Positions 34,860-44,164 of a DNA stretch of 64,000 nucleotides are shown here, piece after piece. The DNA comes from Sulfitobacter albidus (GTDB taxonomy: Bacteria > Pseudomonadota > Alphaproteobacteria > Rhodobacterales > Rhodobacteraceae), in contig NZ_CP073581.1 in NCBI RefSeq assembly GCF_018200035.1, forward strand, positions 1,298,501 to 1,362,500. Reading direction: 5' to 3'. The translations under genes were made by a program, and so were the position numbers. The stretch's first letter is position 1, and every line of letters starts with the position of its first letter. Under the pieces are notes generated by a model. It saw only the letters and a program-made list of their open reading frames with translations. It searched no databases and was not told where the DNA came from.

Positions 34860-36212
34860 TTGGATTTTGTCTCACTCATCCCGCAGTTCGGCGGATTCAT
34901 CTGGACCATGGTGGCGTTTATTGTCGCTCTGTCGGTGATCGTCGCGATCCATGAATACGGCCACTACATCGTGGGCCGCTGGTGCGGGATCAAGGCGGAT
35001 GTGTTCTCCCTCGGGTTCGGGCCGGTGCTGTTTTCGCGTTTCGACAAACACGGGACCAAATGGCAGGTCGCGGCACTTCCCTTTGGCGGCTACGTGAAAT
35101 TCGCGGGCGATGCCAATGCCGCTTCGGGCAAGGACAGCGGCGCGATGGACGAGGCGTCCGTCGATCCCGTGCGTCTGCGCGCCACGATGCACGGCGCGCC
35201 GTTGTGGGCGCGGGCGTTGACCGTTGCGGCGGGGCCGGTGTTCAACTTTGTGCTGTCCATTCTGGTGTTCGCGGGCATCGCGCTGAGCCTCGGATCGGTC
35301 CGCGATCCGCTGACGGTCGAGGCGATCAAGCCGATGCCCAACGCGGTCGAAGGTTTGCAGCAGGGCGATATCGTGCGCGAAATCGCGGGGCGGCCGGTGC
35401 CGTCGCGCGATCCGATCGAGGCCTATCTGGAATATATGGACAGCCTGCCGCTGGAGCCTGTGCTGGACTACACGGTTGAGCGGGACGGCGCAGAAGTGAC
35501 CGTACCCGGACCGTACCCACAGCCCGCGCTGGTGGGCGGTGTCGGCCCCGAGACGGCGGCGATGGAGGCGGGGCTGCAACAGGGCGACGTCATCACCGCC
35601 ATCGACGGCCGCGATGTCTTTGCCTTTCAACAGCTCAAGGACGCGGTAGAGGGCGGCGGCGGTGCGCCGCTGCTGCTGGATGTCTGGCGCGCGGGCGAGA
35701 CGCTGAAATTTACGCTCGTGCCCAAATCCACCGATGAGCCGCAGCCCGACGGCAGTTTCGTCAACGTGCTGCGGATCGGCATTTCCAGCGACAGCGCGAT
35801 CACAGCGGCCACCGAAACGCCCGGGATCGGCGAGGCGCTCAGCCGCGGCGTGGCGGGGATGTGGCGGATCATCAAGGGCTCTATCTCGGGGATGTGGCAC
35901 ATGCTGACGGGGGCGATCAGCACCTGCAACATGTCCGGCCCAGTGGGCATCGCCAAGGTGTCGGGCGCGATGGCCAGCCAAGGCACGGCAAGCTTCATCA
36001 ATTTCATCGCGGTGCTCAGCACGGCGGTGGGGCTGCTCAACCTCTTTCCGATCCCGGCACTCGATGGCGGCCACTTAACGTTCTACGCCTATGAGGCCGT
36101 GCGGGGGAAGCCGCCCAGCGACAAGGCGCTGAACGTGCTGATGGCCATCGGAGTCTCGCTGGTGCTCGCGTTGATGATCTTTGCGCTCGGCAACGATTTG
36201 TTCTGTCCCTGA
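34860..36212 (+). CDS. rseP: Site-2 protease RseP
   Basis: RseP is an inner-membrane zinc protease that cuts anti-sigma factors and leftover signal peptides within the membrane. The 450-residue protein has HEYGH at residues 31-35 in the first helix, the PFGGYVKFAGD block, two tandem PDZ domains (about 125-290, the second with GLQQGDVITAIDGRD) and the C-terminal NLFPIPALDGGHL zinc-ligand motif. The start is TTG 34860, because homologues begin MD(L/F)..LIP at this point; there is no ATG nearby. It is 4 bp behind dxr. Confidence 0.93.
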   Translation: MDFVSLIPQFGGFIWTMVAFIVALSVIVAIHEYGHYIVGRWCGIKADVFSLGFGPVLFSRFDKHGTKWQVAALPFGGYVKFAGDANAASGKDSGAMDEASVDPVRLRATMHGAPLWARALTVAAGPVFNFVLSILVFAGIALSLGSVRDPLTVEAIKPMPNAVEGLQQGDIVREIAGRPVPSRDPIEAYLEYMDSLPLEPVLDYTVERDGAEVTVPGPYPQPALVGGVGPETAAMEAGLQQGDVITAIDGRDVFAFQQLKDAVEGGGGAPLLLDVWRAGETLKFTLVPKSTDEPQPDGSFVNVLRIGISSDSAITAATETPGIGEALSRGVAGMWRIIKGSISGMWHMLTGAISTCNMSGPVGIAKVSGAMASQGTASFINFIAVLSTAVGLLNLFPIPALDGGHLTFYAYEAVRGKPPSDKALNVLMAIGVSLVLALMIFALGNDLFCP

Positions 36213-36258
36213 GGGCAGGGGCCGCGTGCGGTGTCGGGCTTTGTGAAATGCCGCAATC

Positions 36259-36290
36259 TTGACACAATCCGCGCGCGAGGGTGCCACAAT
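36259..36290 (+). promoter_or_regulatory. Possible promoter of the 41-codon membrane-protein gene
   Basis: A perfect TTGACA (36259-36264) is followed at 18-20 bp by the weak -10 candidate GCCACAAT. It lies about 50 bp upstream of the small gene. The -10 is poor, so the call is tentative. Confidence 0.35.
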
Positions 36291-36337
36291 CGGTCTGTAT
36301 CTCCTTGTCCAACACGTTTCAGGATTGGAGCATACGG

Positions 36338-36463
36338 ATGTCGACACTGACCAAGAGTTACCGCGGATTGAGCGTTTTGATGGACCTGAATTGGGACCGC
36401 GCGCTCTATATTCTCACCATTGCTTTTGCGCTCTGCGCGGGGGCGTTTGTCGGCGGTCTGTAA
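36338..36463 (+). CDS. Small single-helix membrane protein (41 aa)
   Basis: A 41-residue protein: a basic N-terminus (MSTLTKSYRGLSVLMDLNWDR) and one hydrophobic helix (ALYILTIAFALCAGAFVGGL). GGAG lies 8 bases before ATG 36338. A TTGACA element upstream and a good terminator downstream make it an independent unit inserted between rseP and bamA. It resembles short conserved Rhodobacterales proteins of the same layout, but this is from memory of sequence style only. Location in the inner membrane is inferred; function unknown. Confidence 0.7.
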   Translation: MSTLTKSYRGLSVLMDLNWDRALYILTIAFALCAGAFVGGL

Positions 36464-36494
36464 CCGCGACCACGTTTTGATGGCACGACCAATG

Positions 36495-36520
36495 GCCCGC
36501 ACACGCCCGTGCGGGCTTTT
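36495..36520 (+). terminator. Intrinsic terminator after the small membrane-protein gene
   Basis: An 8-bp stem GCCCGCAC / GTGCGGGC with loop ACGCCC is followed by TTTT. It separates the upstream unit from bamA. Confidence 0.8.
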
Positions 36521-36559
36521 GGCATGTGCGGTTGGATGCAAAAAGGGGCGTCTCGGGTT

Positions 36560-36588
36560 TTGACATCGGACCGACCGGCGGGTACTCA
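36560..36588 (+). promoter_or_regulatory. Promoter of bamA
   Basis: TTGACA (36560-36565) and TACTCA (36583-36588) are 17 bp apart, about 36 bp upstream of the bamA ATG and behind a terminator. The -35 is perfect; the -10 is moderate. Confidence 0.55.
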
Positions 36589-36623
36589 GGTCTTAACGGT
36601 GTTAATAGAAGTGGTAATAAACC

Positions 36624-38981
36624 ATGAACCTGGGGTCATTCGTGCGCGATACGCGCACGCGGTCGCGTACATCCTTTGTCCGTGCCGCTGTTAAGGGCAT
36701 TTCCTTTTCTTTTTTGTTGTCAACGGCTTGGGTCGCACCTGCGGCCCCGATTTTTGCGCAGCAGTTCCAATTCAATACGGTCCGGGTCGAGGGCAACCAG
36801 CGTATCGGCGACAGTGCCGTGCTCAGCCAGGCCGGAATCGCACGCGGGCAGGCGGTCAGCGCGGGCCAGCTCAACGACGCCTTCCAGCGCCTGAACAACT
36901 CGGGACTGTTCGAGAGCGTGTCGATCGAGCCGCAGGGCAGCACGCTGACAATCACCGTGGTCGAGCTGCCAACGATCAACCGCATCTCGTTCGAGGGCAA
37001 CCGCCGCATCAAGGACGATGCGCTGGAGGCGGTGATCGGATCGACATCGCGCCGGGTGTTCAACCCGACCCAAGCGGAAAAAGACGCGGCCGCCATCGCG
37101 CAGGCCTATTCCAACGACGGGCGTTTGTCGGCGCGGGTGCAGCCCAAGGTCATCCGCCGCAATCAAAACCGCGTCGATCTGGTGTTCGAGATCTTCGAGG
37201 GCGACAATATCGAGGTCGAGCGTCTGAGCTTTGTCGGCAATCGGATCTATTCGGATCGCCGTCTGCGCCGGGTGCTGGGCACCAAACAGGCGGGGCTTTT
37301 CCGCCGTCTGGTGCGTCGCGATACCTTTGTCGAGGACCGTGTTGAGTTCGACAAACAGCTTTTGCGCGATTTCTACCTCTCGCGCGGCTATGTCGATATG
37401 CGCGTCAATTCGGTCAACGCCGAACTGACCGAAGAGCGTGACGGTTTCTTCGTGGGGTTCAACATCCAGGAAGGCCAGCAATTCCAATTCGGTCAGGTGA
37501 GCGTCACATCCGAGCTGCCGAACGTCGACGGCGACGCATACGCGCAGATCGTGCGCGTCAAACCCGGCGTGATCTATTCGCCCACGCTGGTCGAGGCGGA
37601 TATCGCCCGGCTGGAGCGGCAGGCGATCCGCGACGGGGTGGATTTCATGCGCGTTGAGCCGCGCGTGACCCGCAACGAGCGGACGCTGACGCTGGACGTC
37701 GAATTTGTGCTGTCGCGCGGTCCGCGCGTCTTTGTCGAGCGGATCGATATCGAGGGCAACACCACCACGCTTGACCGCGTGATCCGGCGCCAGTTCGACA
37801 GCGTCGAGGGCGATCCGTTCAATCCGCGCGAAATCCGTCAGGCCGCTGAACGCATTCGTGCGCTGGGGTATTTCGAGACGGCAGAGGTCAATGCCCGCGA
37901 AGGCTCTACGCCCGAACAGGTCGTGGTCGACGTCGATGTCGAGGAAACGCCCACAGGCTCGCTCAACTTCGGCGGCTCGTTCTCGTCCTCGGACGGCTTT
38001 GGCGTCGCCGTCAGCTTTGCCGAGGAAAATTTCCTGGGCCGCGGGCAAAAGCTTTTTCTGAACGTCTCCACCGCGTCCGACGCCCGCCGCTACGGCCTGC
38101 GTTTTGTCGAGCCTTCCTTGCTGGGGCGTGATGTCTCGCTGGGGATTGAATTCGACTACTCCGAGGAGAACTCCTCCTTCTCGACCTACGACAGCAACCG
38201 TTTTACCTTCCGGCCCAGCCTGACCTTCCCGGTCAGTGAAAACGGGCGGTTGCAATTGCGCTATACCGCCCAGGCGGTCGAGGTGACGGAGCGTGATCCG
38301 GTCGAGAACGGTGCGATCATCCAGAACGACATCGACGCGGGCGAGCTTTTCGACAGCTCGATCGGCTATGAATACACCTACGACACGCGCCGTACCGGAC
38401 TTGATCCCAATGCCGGCGTGCTGTTCCGGTTCAGTCAGGATTTTGGCGGGATCGGTGGCGATCAGGAATACGTGCGGACCGTGGCGCGAGTTGCGGGCGA
38501 AAAGAAGTTCCTCAACGAAGAGCTGACGCTGCGCGCAAGCCTCGAAGGGGGCGCGCTGGCTTGGCGCGGTGGCACAAACCGCGCCGTCGACCGCTTCCTG
38601 CTATCCTCCTCGCAGATGCGCGGATTTGAGCCCGGCGGCATCGGGCCGCGCGACACCGGCTCCGAGAACGGCGACTCGCTGGGCGGCAACCTCTACCTCG
38701 TGGGCCGCCTTGAGGCGCAGTTTCCGCTGGGTCTGCCGGAGGAATATGGCATCCGCGGCGGTGTGTTCTATGATGTGGGCAACCTGTGGGATCTGTCGGA
38801 CGTGAACATCGGCGGCAGCACCGTCAGTGGCGAAAGCGGATCGTTCCGCCACGTGATCGGCGTGTCGATCTTCTGGGATACGCCGCTGGGCCCGTTGCAG
38901 TTCAACATCTCGGACGCGTTGCGCAAGGAAGAATTCGACCGTGAGCAAAAGTTCGAAGTGACGTTGCAGACGGAATTCTGA
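36624..38981 (+). CDS. bamA: Outer-membrane protein assembly factor BamA
   Basis: BamA inserts beta-barrel proteins into the outer membrane. The 785-residue protein has a long signal region (the hydrophobic part ISFSFLLSTAWVAPAAPIFA, cut before QQF), then five POTRA domains (starts at FNTVRVEGNQRI, INRISFEGNRRI, VERLSFVGNRIY, FQFGQVSVTSEL and VERIDIEGNTTT). A 16-strand barrel with the SQMRGFEPGGIGPRD loop (the conserved [VI]RGF/Y motif region) follows, and the protein ends in a phenylalanine, as barrel substrates do. It starts a unit with skp, whose ATG overlaps its stop. Confidence 0.97.
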   Translation: MNLGSFVRDTRTRSRTSFVRAAVKGISFSFLLSTAWVAPAAPIFAQQFQFNTVRVEGNQRIGDSAVLSQAGIARGQAVSAGQLNDAFQRLNNSGLFESVSIEPQGSTLTITVVELPTINRISFEGNRRIKDDALEAVIGSTSRRVFNPTQAEKDAAAIAQAYSNDGRLSARVQPKVIRRNQNRVDLVFEIFEGDNIEVERLSFVGNRIYSDRRLRRVLGTKQAGLFRRLVRRDTFVEDRVEFDKQLLRDFYLSRGYVDMRVNSVNAELTEERDGFFVGFNIQEGQQFQFGQVSVTSELPNVDGDAYAQIVRVKPGVIYSPTLVEADIARLERQAIRDGVDFMRVEPRVTRNERTLTLDVEFVLSRGPRVFVERIDIEGNTTTLDRVIRRQFDSVEGDPFNPREIRQAAERIRALGYFETAEVNAREGSTPEQVVVDVDVEETPTGSLNFGGSFSSSDGFGVAVSFAEENFLGRGQKLFLNVSTASDARRYGLRFVEPSLLGRDVSLGIEFDYSEENSSFSTYDSNRFTFRPSLTFPVSENGRLQLRYTAQAVEVTERDPVENGAIIQNDIDAGELFDSSIGYEYTYDTRRTGLDPNAGVLFRFSQDFGGIGGDQEYVRTVARVAGEKKFLNEELTLRASLEGGALAWRGGTNRAVDRFLLSSSQMRGFEPGGIGPRDTGSENGDSLGGNLYLVGRLEAQFPLGLPEEYGIRGGVFYDVGNLWDLSDVNIGGSTVSGESGSFRHVIGVSIFWDTPLGPLQFNISDALRKEEFDREQKFEVTLQTEF

Positions 38982-39529
38982 TGCCACTGCTCAGGCTTTT
39001 CTGCGCGGCCCTGCTGGTCACCGCTCTGGCGGCTGCACCGGGGGGCGCGCAGGAACGCCCGCAGCCGGTGGTCATCCTCACCATCGACAGTGAACGCCTG
39101 TTTCTGGAGAGCGATTTCGGCCAGCGAGTCGCGGCCGAGATCGAGGCGCGCGGCAACGAGCTTGCCACCGAGAACCGTCAGATCGAAACCGAGCTTGCCC
39201 GCGAGGAGCAAGAGCTGACCGAGCAGCGCGCCGCGCTGAGCGCGGAGGAGTTCCGCCCCCTCGCGGATGCCTTTGACGCCCGCGTGCAGGAAACCCGCCA
39301 GACCCAGGCGGCCAAATCCCGCGCCCTTGGCGATCAGCTGGAGCGGGAGCGCGAGGTGTTTCTCGCCGCCGCTGGCCCGGTGTTGCGCGATCTGATGACC
39401 GACGCGGGCGCGCGCGTGATCCTTGAGCGGCGCACGGTGTTTCTGAGCACCGACAGCAGCGATGTGACGGCCGCCGCCATCGCCCGCATCAACGCCGTTC
39501 TGGGGGCCACGACACCGGCACCGGACTAG
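38981..39529 (+). CDS. skp: OmpH/Skp family periplasmic chaperone
   Basis: Skp holds unfolded outer-membrane proteins during transit. The 182-residue product has a signal peptide ([18 protein letters not shown], cut before QER), then [24 protein letters not shown], which is the usual OmpH core start, and a long charged coiled coil (about residues 55-125) that would form the tentacles of the trimer. TGATG overlap with bamA shows coupling of machine and chaperone. Primary sequence is poorly conserved in this family, so the call rests on layout and place. Confidence 0.87.
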   Translation: MPLLRLFCAALLVTALAAAPGGAQERPQPVVILTIDSERLFLESDFGQRVAAEIEARGNELATENRQIETELAREEQELTEQRAALSAEEFRPLADAFDARVQETRQTQAAKSRALGDQLEREREVFLAAAGPVLRDLMTDAGARVILERRTVFLSTDSSDVTAAAIARINAVLGATTPAPD

Positions 39530-39600
39530 CGCCGCGCTTGTACCGATGGGCGCGAATTGGTAGCAGTTATGCAAAGAACCACGCCCTCAAAGGACCCTCC

Positions 39601-40071
39601 ATGACCGATCAGCTTCAACGTGCGGACATCCTGACAATCCAGCGCATCCTGCCGCACCGCTACCCCTTCCTGCTGGTCGACAAGGTCGAAGAAATCGACG
39701 GCACGTCCTCTGCCGTGGGCTATAAAAACGTGACCATGAACGAGCCGCATTTTCAGGGGCACTTCCCCGGCAGCCCCATCATGCCCGGCGTCACCATCGT
39801 CGAGGCGATGGCCCAGACCGCCGGCGTGATGATCGGCGTGGCCCTGGATCAGCTGGACACCAACATGCTGATTTATTTCATGTCGATCGATAACTGCAAA
39901 TTCCGCCGCAAGGTGATCCCCGGCGACGTCTTGCGCATGGACGTCAAGACCGTGCGCGGCAAGCCCGGCGGCAAGATCTGGAAATTCTCGGGCGTGGCGA
40001 CGGTCGAGGGTGAGATGGCGGCGGAGGCGGAATTCATGGCGATGCTTGATCTGCCCAAGGGGGACGGCTGA
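39601..40071 (+). CDS. fabZ: 3-hydroxyacyl-ACP dehydratase FabZ
   Basis: FabZ dehydrates beta-hydroxyacyl-ACP in fatty-acid elongation and competes with LpxA for the same C14-type substrate. The 156-residue hot-dog protein contains [14 protein letters not shown], the catalytic His in [17 protein letters not shown] and the Glu in [14 protein letters not shown] 39601 follows AAGGACC. lpxD, which often lies between skp and fabZ, is not present. The stop overlaps the lpxA ATG (TGATG). Confidence 0.96.
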   Translation: MTDQLQRADILTIQRILPHRYPFLLVDKVEEIDGTSSAVGYKNVTMNEPHFQGHFPGSPIMPGVTIVEAMAQTAGVMIGVALDQLDTNMLIYFMSIDNCKFRRKVIPGDVLRMDVKTVRGKPGGKIWKFSGVATVEGEMAAEAEFMAMLDLPKGDG

Positions 40072-40850
40072 TGGCCATTCACCCCAGCGCCGTCGTCGAG
40101 GAAGGCGCGCAGATTGATCCCACGGCGACCGTCGGCCCGTTCTGCGTGGTCGGCCCAGAGGTCACGCTCGCCGCAGGGGTCGAGCTGAAATCCCACGTGG
40201 TTGTCACCGGCAAGACGACCGTGGGCGCGGATACCGTGATCTTTTCCTTCGCCGTCATCGGTGAGATTCCGCAGGATCTGAAATTCAAGGGCGAGGCCAG
40301 CCGCCTCGAGATCGGGGAGCGTAACCGCATCCGCGAGCATGTGACCATGAACTGCGGCACCGAAGGCGGGGGCGGCGTGACCCGCGTGGGCAACGACGGT
40401 CTGTTCATGGCCGGCTGTCATATCGCGCATGACGCGCAGGTGGGCAACAATGTGATCGTGGTGAACAACGCGGCCGTCGCGGGGCATTGCGTGATCGAGG
40501 ATCAGGTTATCATCGGCGGTCTGTCGGGCATCCATCAGTGGGTGCGCATCGGGCGTGGTGCGATCATCGGCGCGGTTACCATGGTGACCAACGACGTGAT
40601 CCCCTACGGGCTGGTGCAGGCGCCGCGCGGGCATCTTGACGGGCTCAACCTTGTGGGGCTCAAACGTCGGGGCGTGGCGCGCAGCGACATCACCGCTCTG
40701 CGCGCGGCGTTTCAGATGCTGGCACAGGGCGAGGGGACATTCCACGACCGGGCCGAACGGTTGGGCGCCGAGACCGAGAGCGACTACGTGCGCGAGATCG
40801 TCGATTTTGTGCTGGCCGACACCGGTCGCCATTTCCTGACGCCGAAATGA
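40071..40850 (+). CDS. lpxA: UDP-N-acetylglucosamine acyltransferase LpxA
   Basis: LpxA begins lipid A synthesis by transferring a hydroxyacyl chain from ACP to UDP-GlcNAc in the cytoplasm. The 259-residue protein is a left-handed beta-helix of hexapeptide repeats (GAQIDPTATVGPFCVVGPEV, NRIREHVTMNCGT), with the catalytic histidine region FMAGCHIAHDAQVGNNVIVVNNA and a C-terminal helical bundle (GLVGLKRRGV-type LNLVGLKRRGVARSDITALRAAF). The operon order fabZ-lpxA-lpxI-lpxB is tight, with 1-4 bp overlaps. Confidence 0.97.
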   Translation: MAIHPSAVVEEGAQIDPTATVGPFCVVGPEVTLAAGVELKSHVVVTGKTTVGADTVIFSFAVIGEIPQDLKFKGEASRLEIGERNRIREHVTMNCGTEGGGGVTRVGNDGLFMAGCHIAHDAQVGNNVIVVNNAAVAGHCVIEDQVIIGGLSGIHQWVRIGRGAIIGAVTMVTNDVIPYGLVQAPRGHLDGLNLVGLKRRGVARSDITALRAAFQMLAQGEGTFHDRAERLGAETESDYVREIVDFVLADTGRHFLTPK

Positions 40851-41632
40851 CGCTGGCGTTGATCGCCGGACGCGGGGATCTGCCCGCCGCCGTGCACCGC
40901 GCCGCGGGCGGGGCGGTGGTGTGCGGCTACGAGGGCGTCACGCTGTCGGGGCTGACGGCCGATCTGACCTTTCGGCTTGAGACTTTGGGCACGCTGCTGG
41001 TGCAGCTGGGCGAGCGCGGGGTGACGGAGGTCTGCTTTGCCGGGGGGATCGACCGCCCGACGCTCGATCCGACGAAGCTCGACGCAGAGACCGCGCCGCT
41101 GGTGCCGCTTTTCATGGAGGGGCTGAAAAAGGGCGACGACGGCGCGCTTGGCGTGGTGGTGGATCTGTTCGAGCGGACGGGGTTCACCGTGCGCGGCGCG
41201 CATGAGATCGCGCCCGATCTGCTGGCGGAGGGCGGGGTCTACGGGCAGGTCTGGCCCGATGCGCAGATGCGCGGCACGGCGACGCTCGCCGCGGCCCATC
41301 TCCTCAAGCTGTCGCCACAAGATATCGGGCAGGCCTGTGTTGTGGGACGCCACGGCGTGATCGCGATGGAGGATGCGGACGGTACGGATGCGATGCTGGC
41401 GCGGGTCGCGGCGCAGGGGCAGGATGCGATCCTGTTCAAAGGGCCCAAGGCGCAGCAAAGCCGCCTGGTCGATCTGCCGACGGTGGGCCCCGCGACATTC
41501 GAGGCGGCGGCAAGGGCAGGCTTGCGCGGTGTGGTGGTGGACGCGGGCGACGTAATCGTGCTGGACGCACCCGCCTGCACGGCGGCGGCGGATGCCCACG
41601 GCCTCGTGTTCTGGGCACGCACCGGGGAATGA
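40847..41632 (+). CDS. lpxI: UDP-2,3-diacylglucosamine diphosphatase LpxI
   Basis: LpxI hydrolyses UDP-2,3-diacylglucosamine to lipid X; it replaces the unrelated LpxH in alphaproteobacteria. The 261-residue protein starts LALIAGRGDLPAAVHRAA and has the DUF1009 core with GRHGVIAMEDADGTDAMLARVA, FKGPKAQQSRLVDLPTVGP and the final GVVVDAGDVIVLD block. ATG overlaps the lpxA stop as ATGA, and its own stop overlaps lpxB the same way. Confidence 0.95.
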   Translation: MTLALIAGRGDLPAAVHRAAGGAVVCGYEGVTLSGLTADLTFRLETLGTLLVQLGERGVTEVCFAGGIDRPTLDPTKLDAETAPLVPLFMEGLKKGDDGALGVVVDLFERTGFTVRGAHEIAPDLLAEGGVYGQVWPDAQMRGTATLAAAHLLKLSPQDIGQACVVGRHGVIAMEDADGTDAMLARVAAQGQDAILFKGPKAQQSRLVDLPTVGPATFEAAARAGLRGVVVDAGDVIVLDAPACTAAADAHGLVFWARTGE

Positions 41633-42795
41633 GCGCGCCGCCGCGCGTCTTCATCCTTGCCGGGGAGCCGTCGGGCGACAAGTTGGGCGGCGCGCTGATG
41701 GCGGGGCTGAAGGCGCTGTCACCGGGTGTCACCTTCGAGGGGATCGGCGGGGCGCAGATGCAGGCCGAAGGGCTGCATAGCCTCTTTGACATGGCTGAGC
41801 TGAGTGTGATGGGTCTGGCAGAGATCCTGCCGAAGTATTTTCACCTCAAACGCCGCATTGCCGAGACCGCTCAGGCGGTGATCGCAATGCGCCCCGACGT
41901 GCTGATCACCATCGACAGCCCAGATTTTTCCCTGCGGGTGGCCAAGCTGGTGAAGGCGCGCAGCAACATCCGCACCGTGCACTACGTGGCGCCCTCGGTC
42001 TGGGCCTGGCGCTCGGGGCGCGCGGCCAAGATGGCGCGGCACGTCGATCAGGTCTTGGCCCTGTTGCCGTTCGAGCCGCCCTATATGGAAGCCGCTGGCA
42101 TGCGCTGCGATTTTGTGGGGCATCCGGTTGTCTCAGAACCCGTGGCGAGCGATGCGGAGGCAGCGGCGTTTCGCGCGGCGCATGGCCTTGGTGCGGCCCC
42201 AATTCTGCTGGTCCTGCCCGGCTCGCGCGGATCGGAGATTGCGCGGCTTGGCGCCCCGTTCGGGCAGAGCGTGGCGCGCATGGTGGCGGCGCGGCCGGAG
42301 GTGCGGATCGTGGTGCCCGCCGCCGCCCCCGTCGCGGGGGCGGTGAAGGATCTGGTTGCGGGGTGGCCGGGGGATCCGGTGGTATTGGACCCGCGTGAGG
42401 GGAGCTATGCCGAGGCGATGACGCTGAAACGCGCGGCGTTTCGCGCGGCGGATGTGGCGCTGGCGGCGTCCGGCACCGTGTCGTTGGAACTGGCGGCGGC
42501 GGGCACGCCCATGGTGATCGCCTACGACATGGCGCCGCTGAGCCGCGCGATCATCTCGCGCATGGTGCGGGTGGATACGGTGACGCTGGTGAACCTCGTC
42601 GCCGAAAGCCGCACGGTGCCGGAATTCATCGGCAAGCGCTGCCGCGCGGATCTGATCGCGCCCGCGATCCTGCGGGTTTTGGAGGCGCCGGATGCGCAGC
42701 ACGCGGCCATGGCGCTGACGATGCAACGTCTGGGGCAGGGAGGCGAGGCGCCGGGTCTGCGGGCTGCGCGCGCGGTGCTGGACGGGTTTCTCTGA
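41629..42795 (+). CDS. lpxB: Lipid-A-disaccharide synthase
   Basis: LpxB joins lipid X with UDP-2,3-diacylglucosamine to the tetraacyl disaccharide at the inner membrane. The 388-residue GT-B glycosyltransferase shows FILAGEPSGDKLGG, VMGLAEILPKYFHLKRRI, HYVAPSVWAWRSGRAAKM, LLVLPGSRGSEIARL and AASGTVSLELAAAGTPMVIAY. It is the last gene of the cluster; a 97-bp convergent gap to mnmA follows without a clear terminator. Confidence 0.97.
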   Translation: MSAPPRVFILAGEPSGDKLGGALMAGLKALSPGVTFEGIGGAQMQAEGLHSLFDMAELSVMGLAEILPKYFHLKRRIAETAQAVIAMRPDVLITIDSPDFSLRVAKLVKARSNIRTVHYVAPSVWAWRSGRAAKMARHVDQVLALLPFEPPYMEAAGMRCDFVGHPVVSEPVASDAEAAAFRAAHGLGAAPILLVLPGSRGSEIARLGAPFGQSVARMVAARPEVRIVVPAAAPVAGAVKDLVAGWPGDPVVLDPREGSYAEAMTLKRAAFRAADVALAASGTVSLELAAAGTPMVIAYDMAPLSRAIISRMVRVDTVTLVNLVAESRTVPEFIGKRCRADLIAPAILRVLEAPDAQHAAMALTMQRLGQGGEAPGLRAARAVLDGFL

Positions 42796-42851
42796 CGGGC
42801 CTCGTATCGCTCAAAAGCTGATTGAGGGTGCCTGAGGCAGGTGCGGGATTT

Positions 42852-42873
42852 AGGTATTTGGGAAAGGGTGCAG
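42852..42873 (+). repeat. Dispersed intergenic motif AGGTATTT-N3-AAAGGGTGCAG, copy 2
   Basis: Second copy of the 22-bp motif found at 2038-2059, here in the convergent gap between lpxB and mnmA. A short TGCC-TGA-GGCA hairpin lies 20 bp before it. Confidence 0.5.
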
Positions 42874-42892
42874 GGGCATGCGGCGCGCCCCT

Positions 42893-44034
42893 TCAGCCCC
42901 GGTGGATCCAGCCGCCGCCGAAGATCCGGCTGCTGTCGGGATCGTAGAACACGCAGGCCTGCCCGGGGCTGACGCCTTCTTCGGGGGAGAGAAGCTCGAC
43001 CTCGGCGGTGGTGTCGGTGAGCGGGCGCAGGATCGCCTCTGCCGGGGGCGGGTCGATCGCACGCGTACGGTGATGGGCCATTCGTCCCTTGAGGTGAGGG
43101 GGGCATCGCCGAGCCAGTTCACCTCTTTGACAGGCACGGTGCGGGTGGCGAGCATGCTCTTGGGGCCGACGACGACTTCGCGGCGGTCCGCATCGAGTTT
43201 GACCACGTAGAGCGGGGTGCTGAGACCGCCGATCCCAAGCCCGCGGCGTTGCCCGATGGTATAGTTTATCACGCCGTCGTGGCTGGCCAGCACGCGGCCC
43301 TCGGTATCAACGATGTTGCCCGGTGCGTCCGCTTCGGGGCGCAGTTTGCGGATCACCGACGCGTAATCGCCGTCGGGAACAAAGCAGATGTCCTGGCTAT
43401 CGGGTTTGTTGGCCACGCGCAGCCCGTAGCGTTCGGCGAGCGCACGCGTCGCTTCCTTGGACGGCAGGTGGCCGAGGGGGAAGCGCAGAAAGTCAAGCTG
43501 CTCCGGCGTGGTGGAGAAGAGGAAATAGCTTTGATCCTTTGCCGGGTTGGCGGCGCAGTGCAGCTCTGGCCCCGCGCTGCCCATCTTGCGCTGGATGTAG
43601 TGACCGGTGGCCATGCAATCGGCGTCCAGATCCTTTGCCGTCTCAAGCAGATCCTTGAATTTGACCCGTTCGTTGCAGCGAATGCAGGGCACGGGTGTTG
43701 CCCCGCCCAGATAGCTGTCGGCGAATTCGTCGATCACCGCGTCTTTGAACACGTTTTCGTAGTCGAGCACGTAATGGGGAAACCCCATATCCTCCGCCAC
43801 GCGGCGCGCGTCGTGGATGTCGATACCCGCACAGCACGCGCCCTTTTTCGCCAGCGCCGCGCCGTGGTCGTAAAGCTGCAGCGTCACGCCCACCACTTCA
43901 TAGCCTTCCTCGGCCAGCATCGCGGCCACGACCGAGCTGTCGACGCCGCCGGACATGGCGACGACGACGCGCGTGTCTTTGGGCGCTTTGGCAAAGCCAA
44001 GCGAATTGAGCGGTGCCGCGGTATCGAGCGCCAT
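42893..44034 (-). CDS. mnmA: tRNA 2-thiouridylase MnmA, frame broken once
   Basis: MnmA activates U34 of Lys, Glu and Gln tRNAs with ATP and adds sulfur. From ATG 44034 the PP-loop SGGVDSSV (28-35), the catalytic cysteines in [12 protein letters not shown] and [12 protein letters not shown], and [10 protein letters not shown] lie in one frame. At the run 43044-43048 (five G on the plus strand) the frame slips; the C-terminal barrel ([19 protein letters not shown]...[10 protein letters not shown]) continues in another frame to TGA ending at 42893. Six bases restore 380 residues. AGGA lies 10 bases before the chosen start. Confidence 0.9.
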
Positions 44035-44164
44035 GGGATACATCCTAATCGTAAGGTTATCTGCGGAATATAGGAAAATGCGAAACACTCACAAGGGGGC
44101 GTTTCATCCTGCGTTAAACGCTTTTGCCGCACGAAGGGGCGGTAGAGTGAGCAGTAGGTAAATC

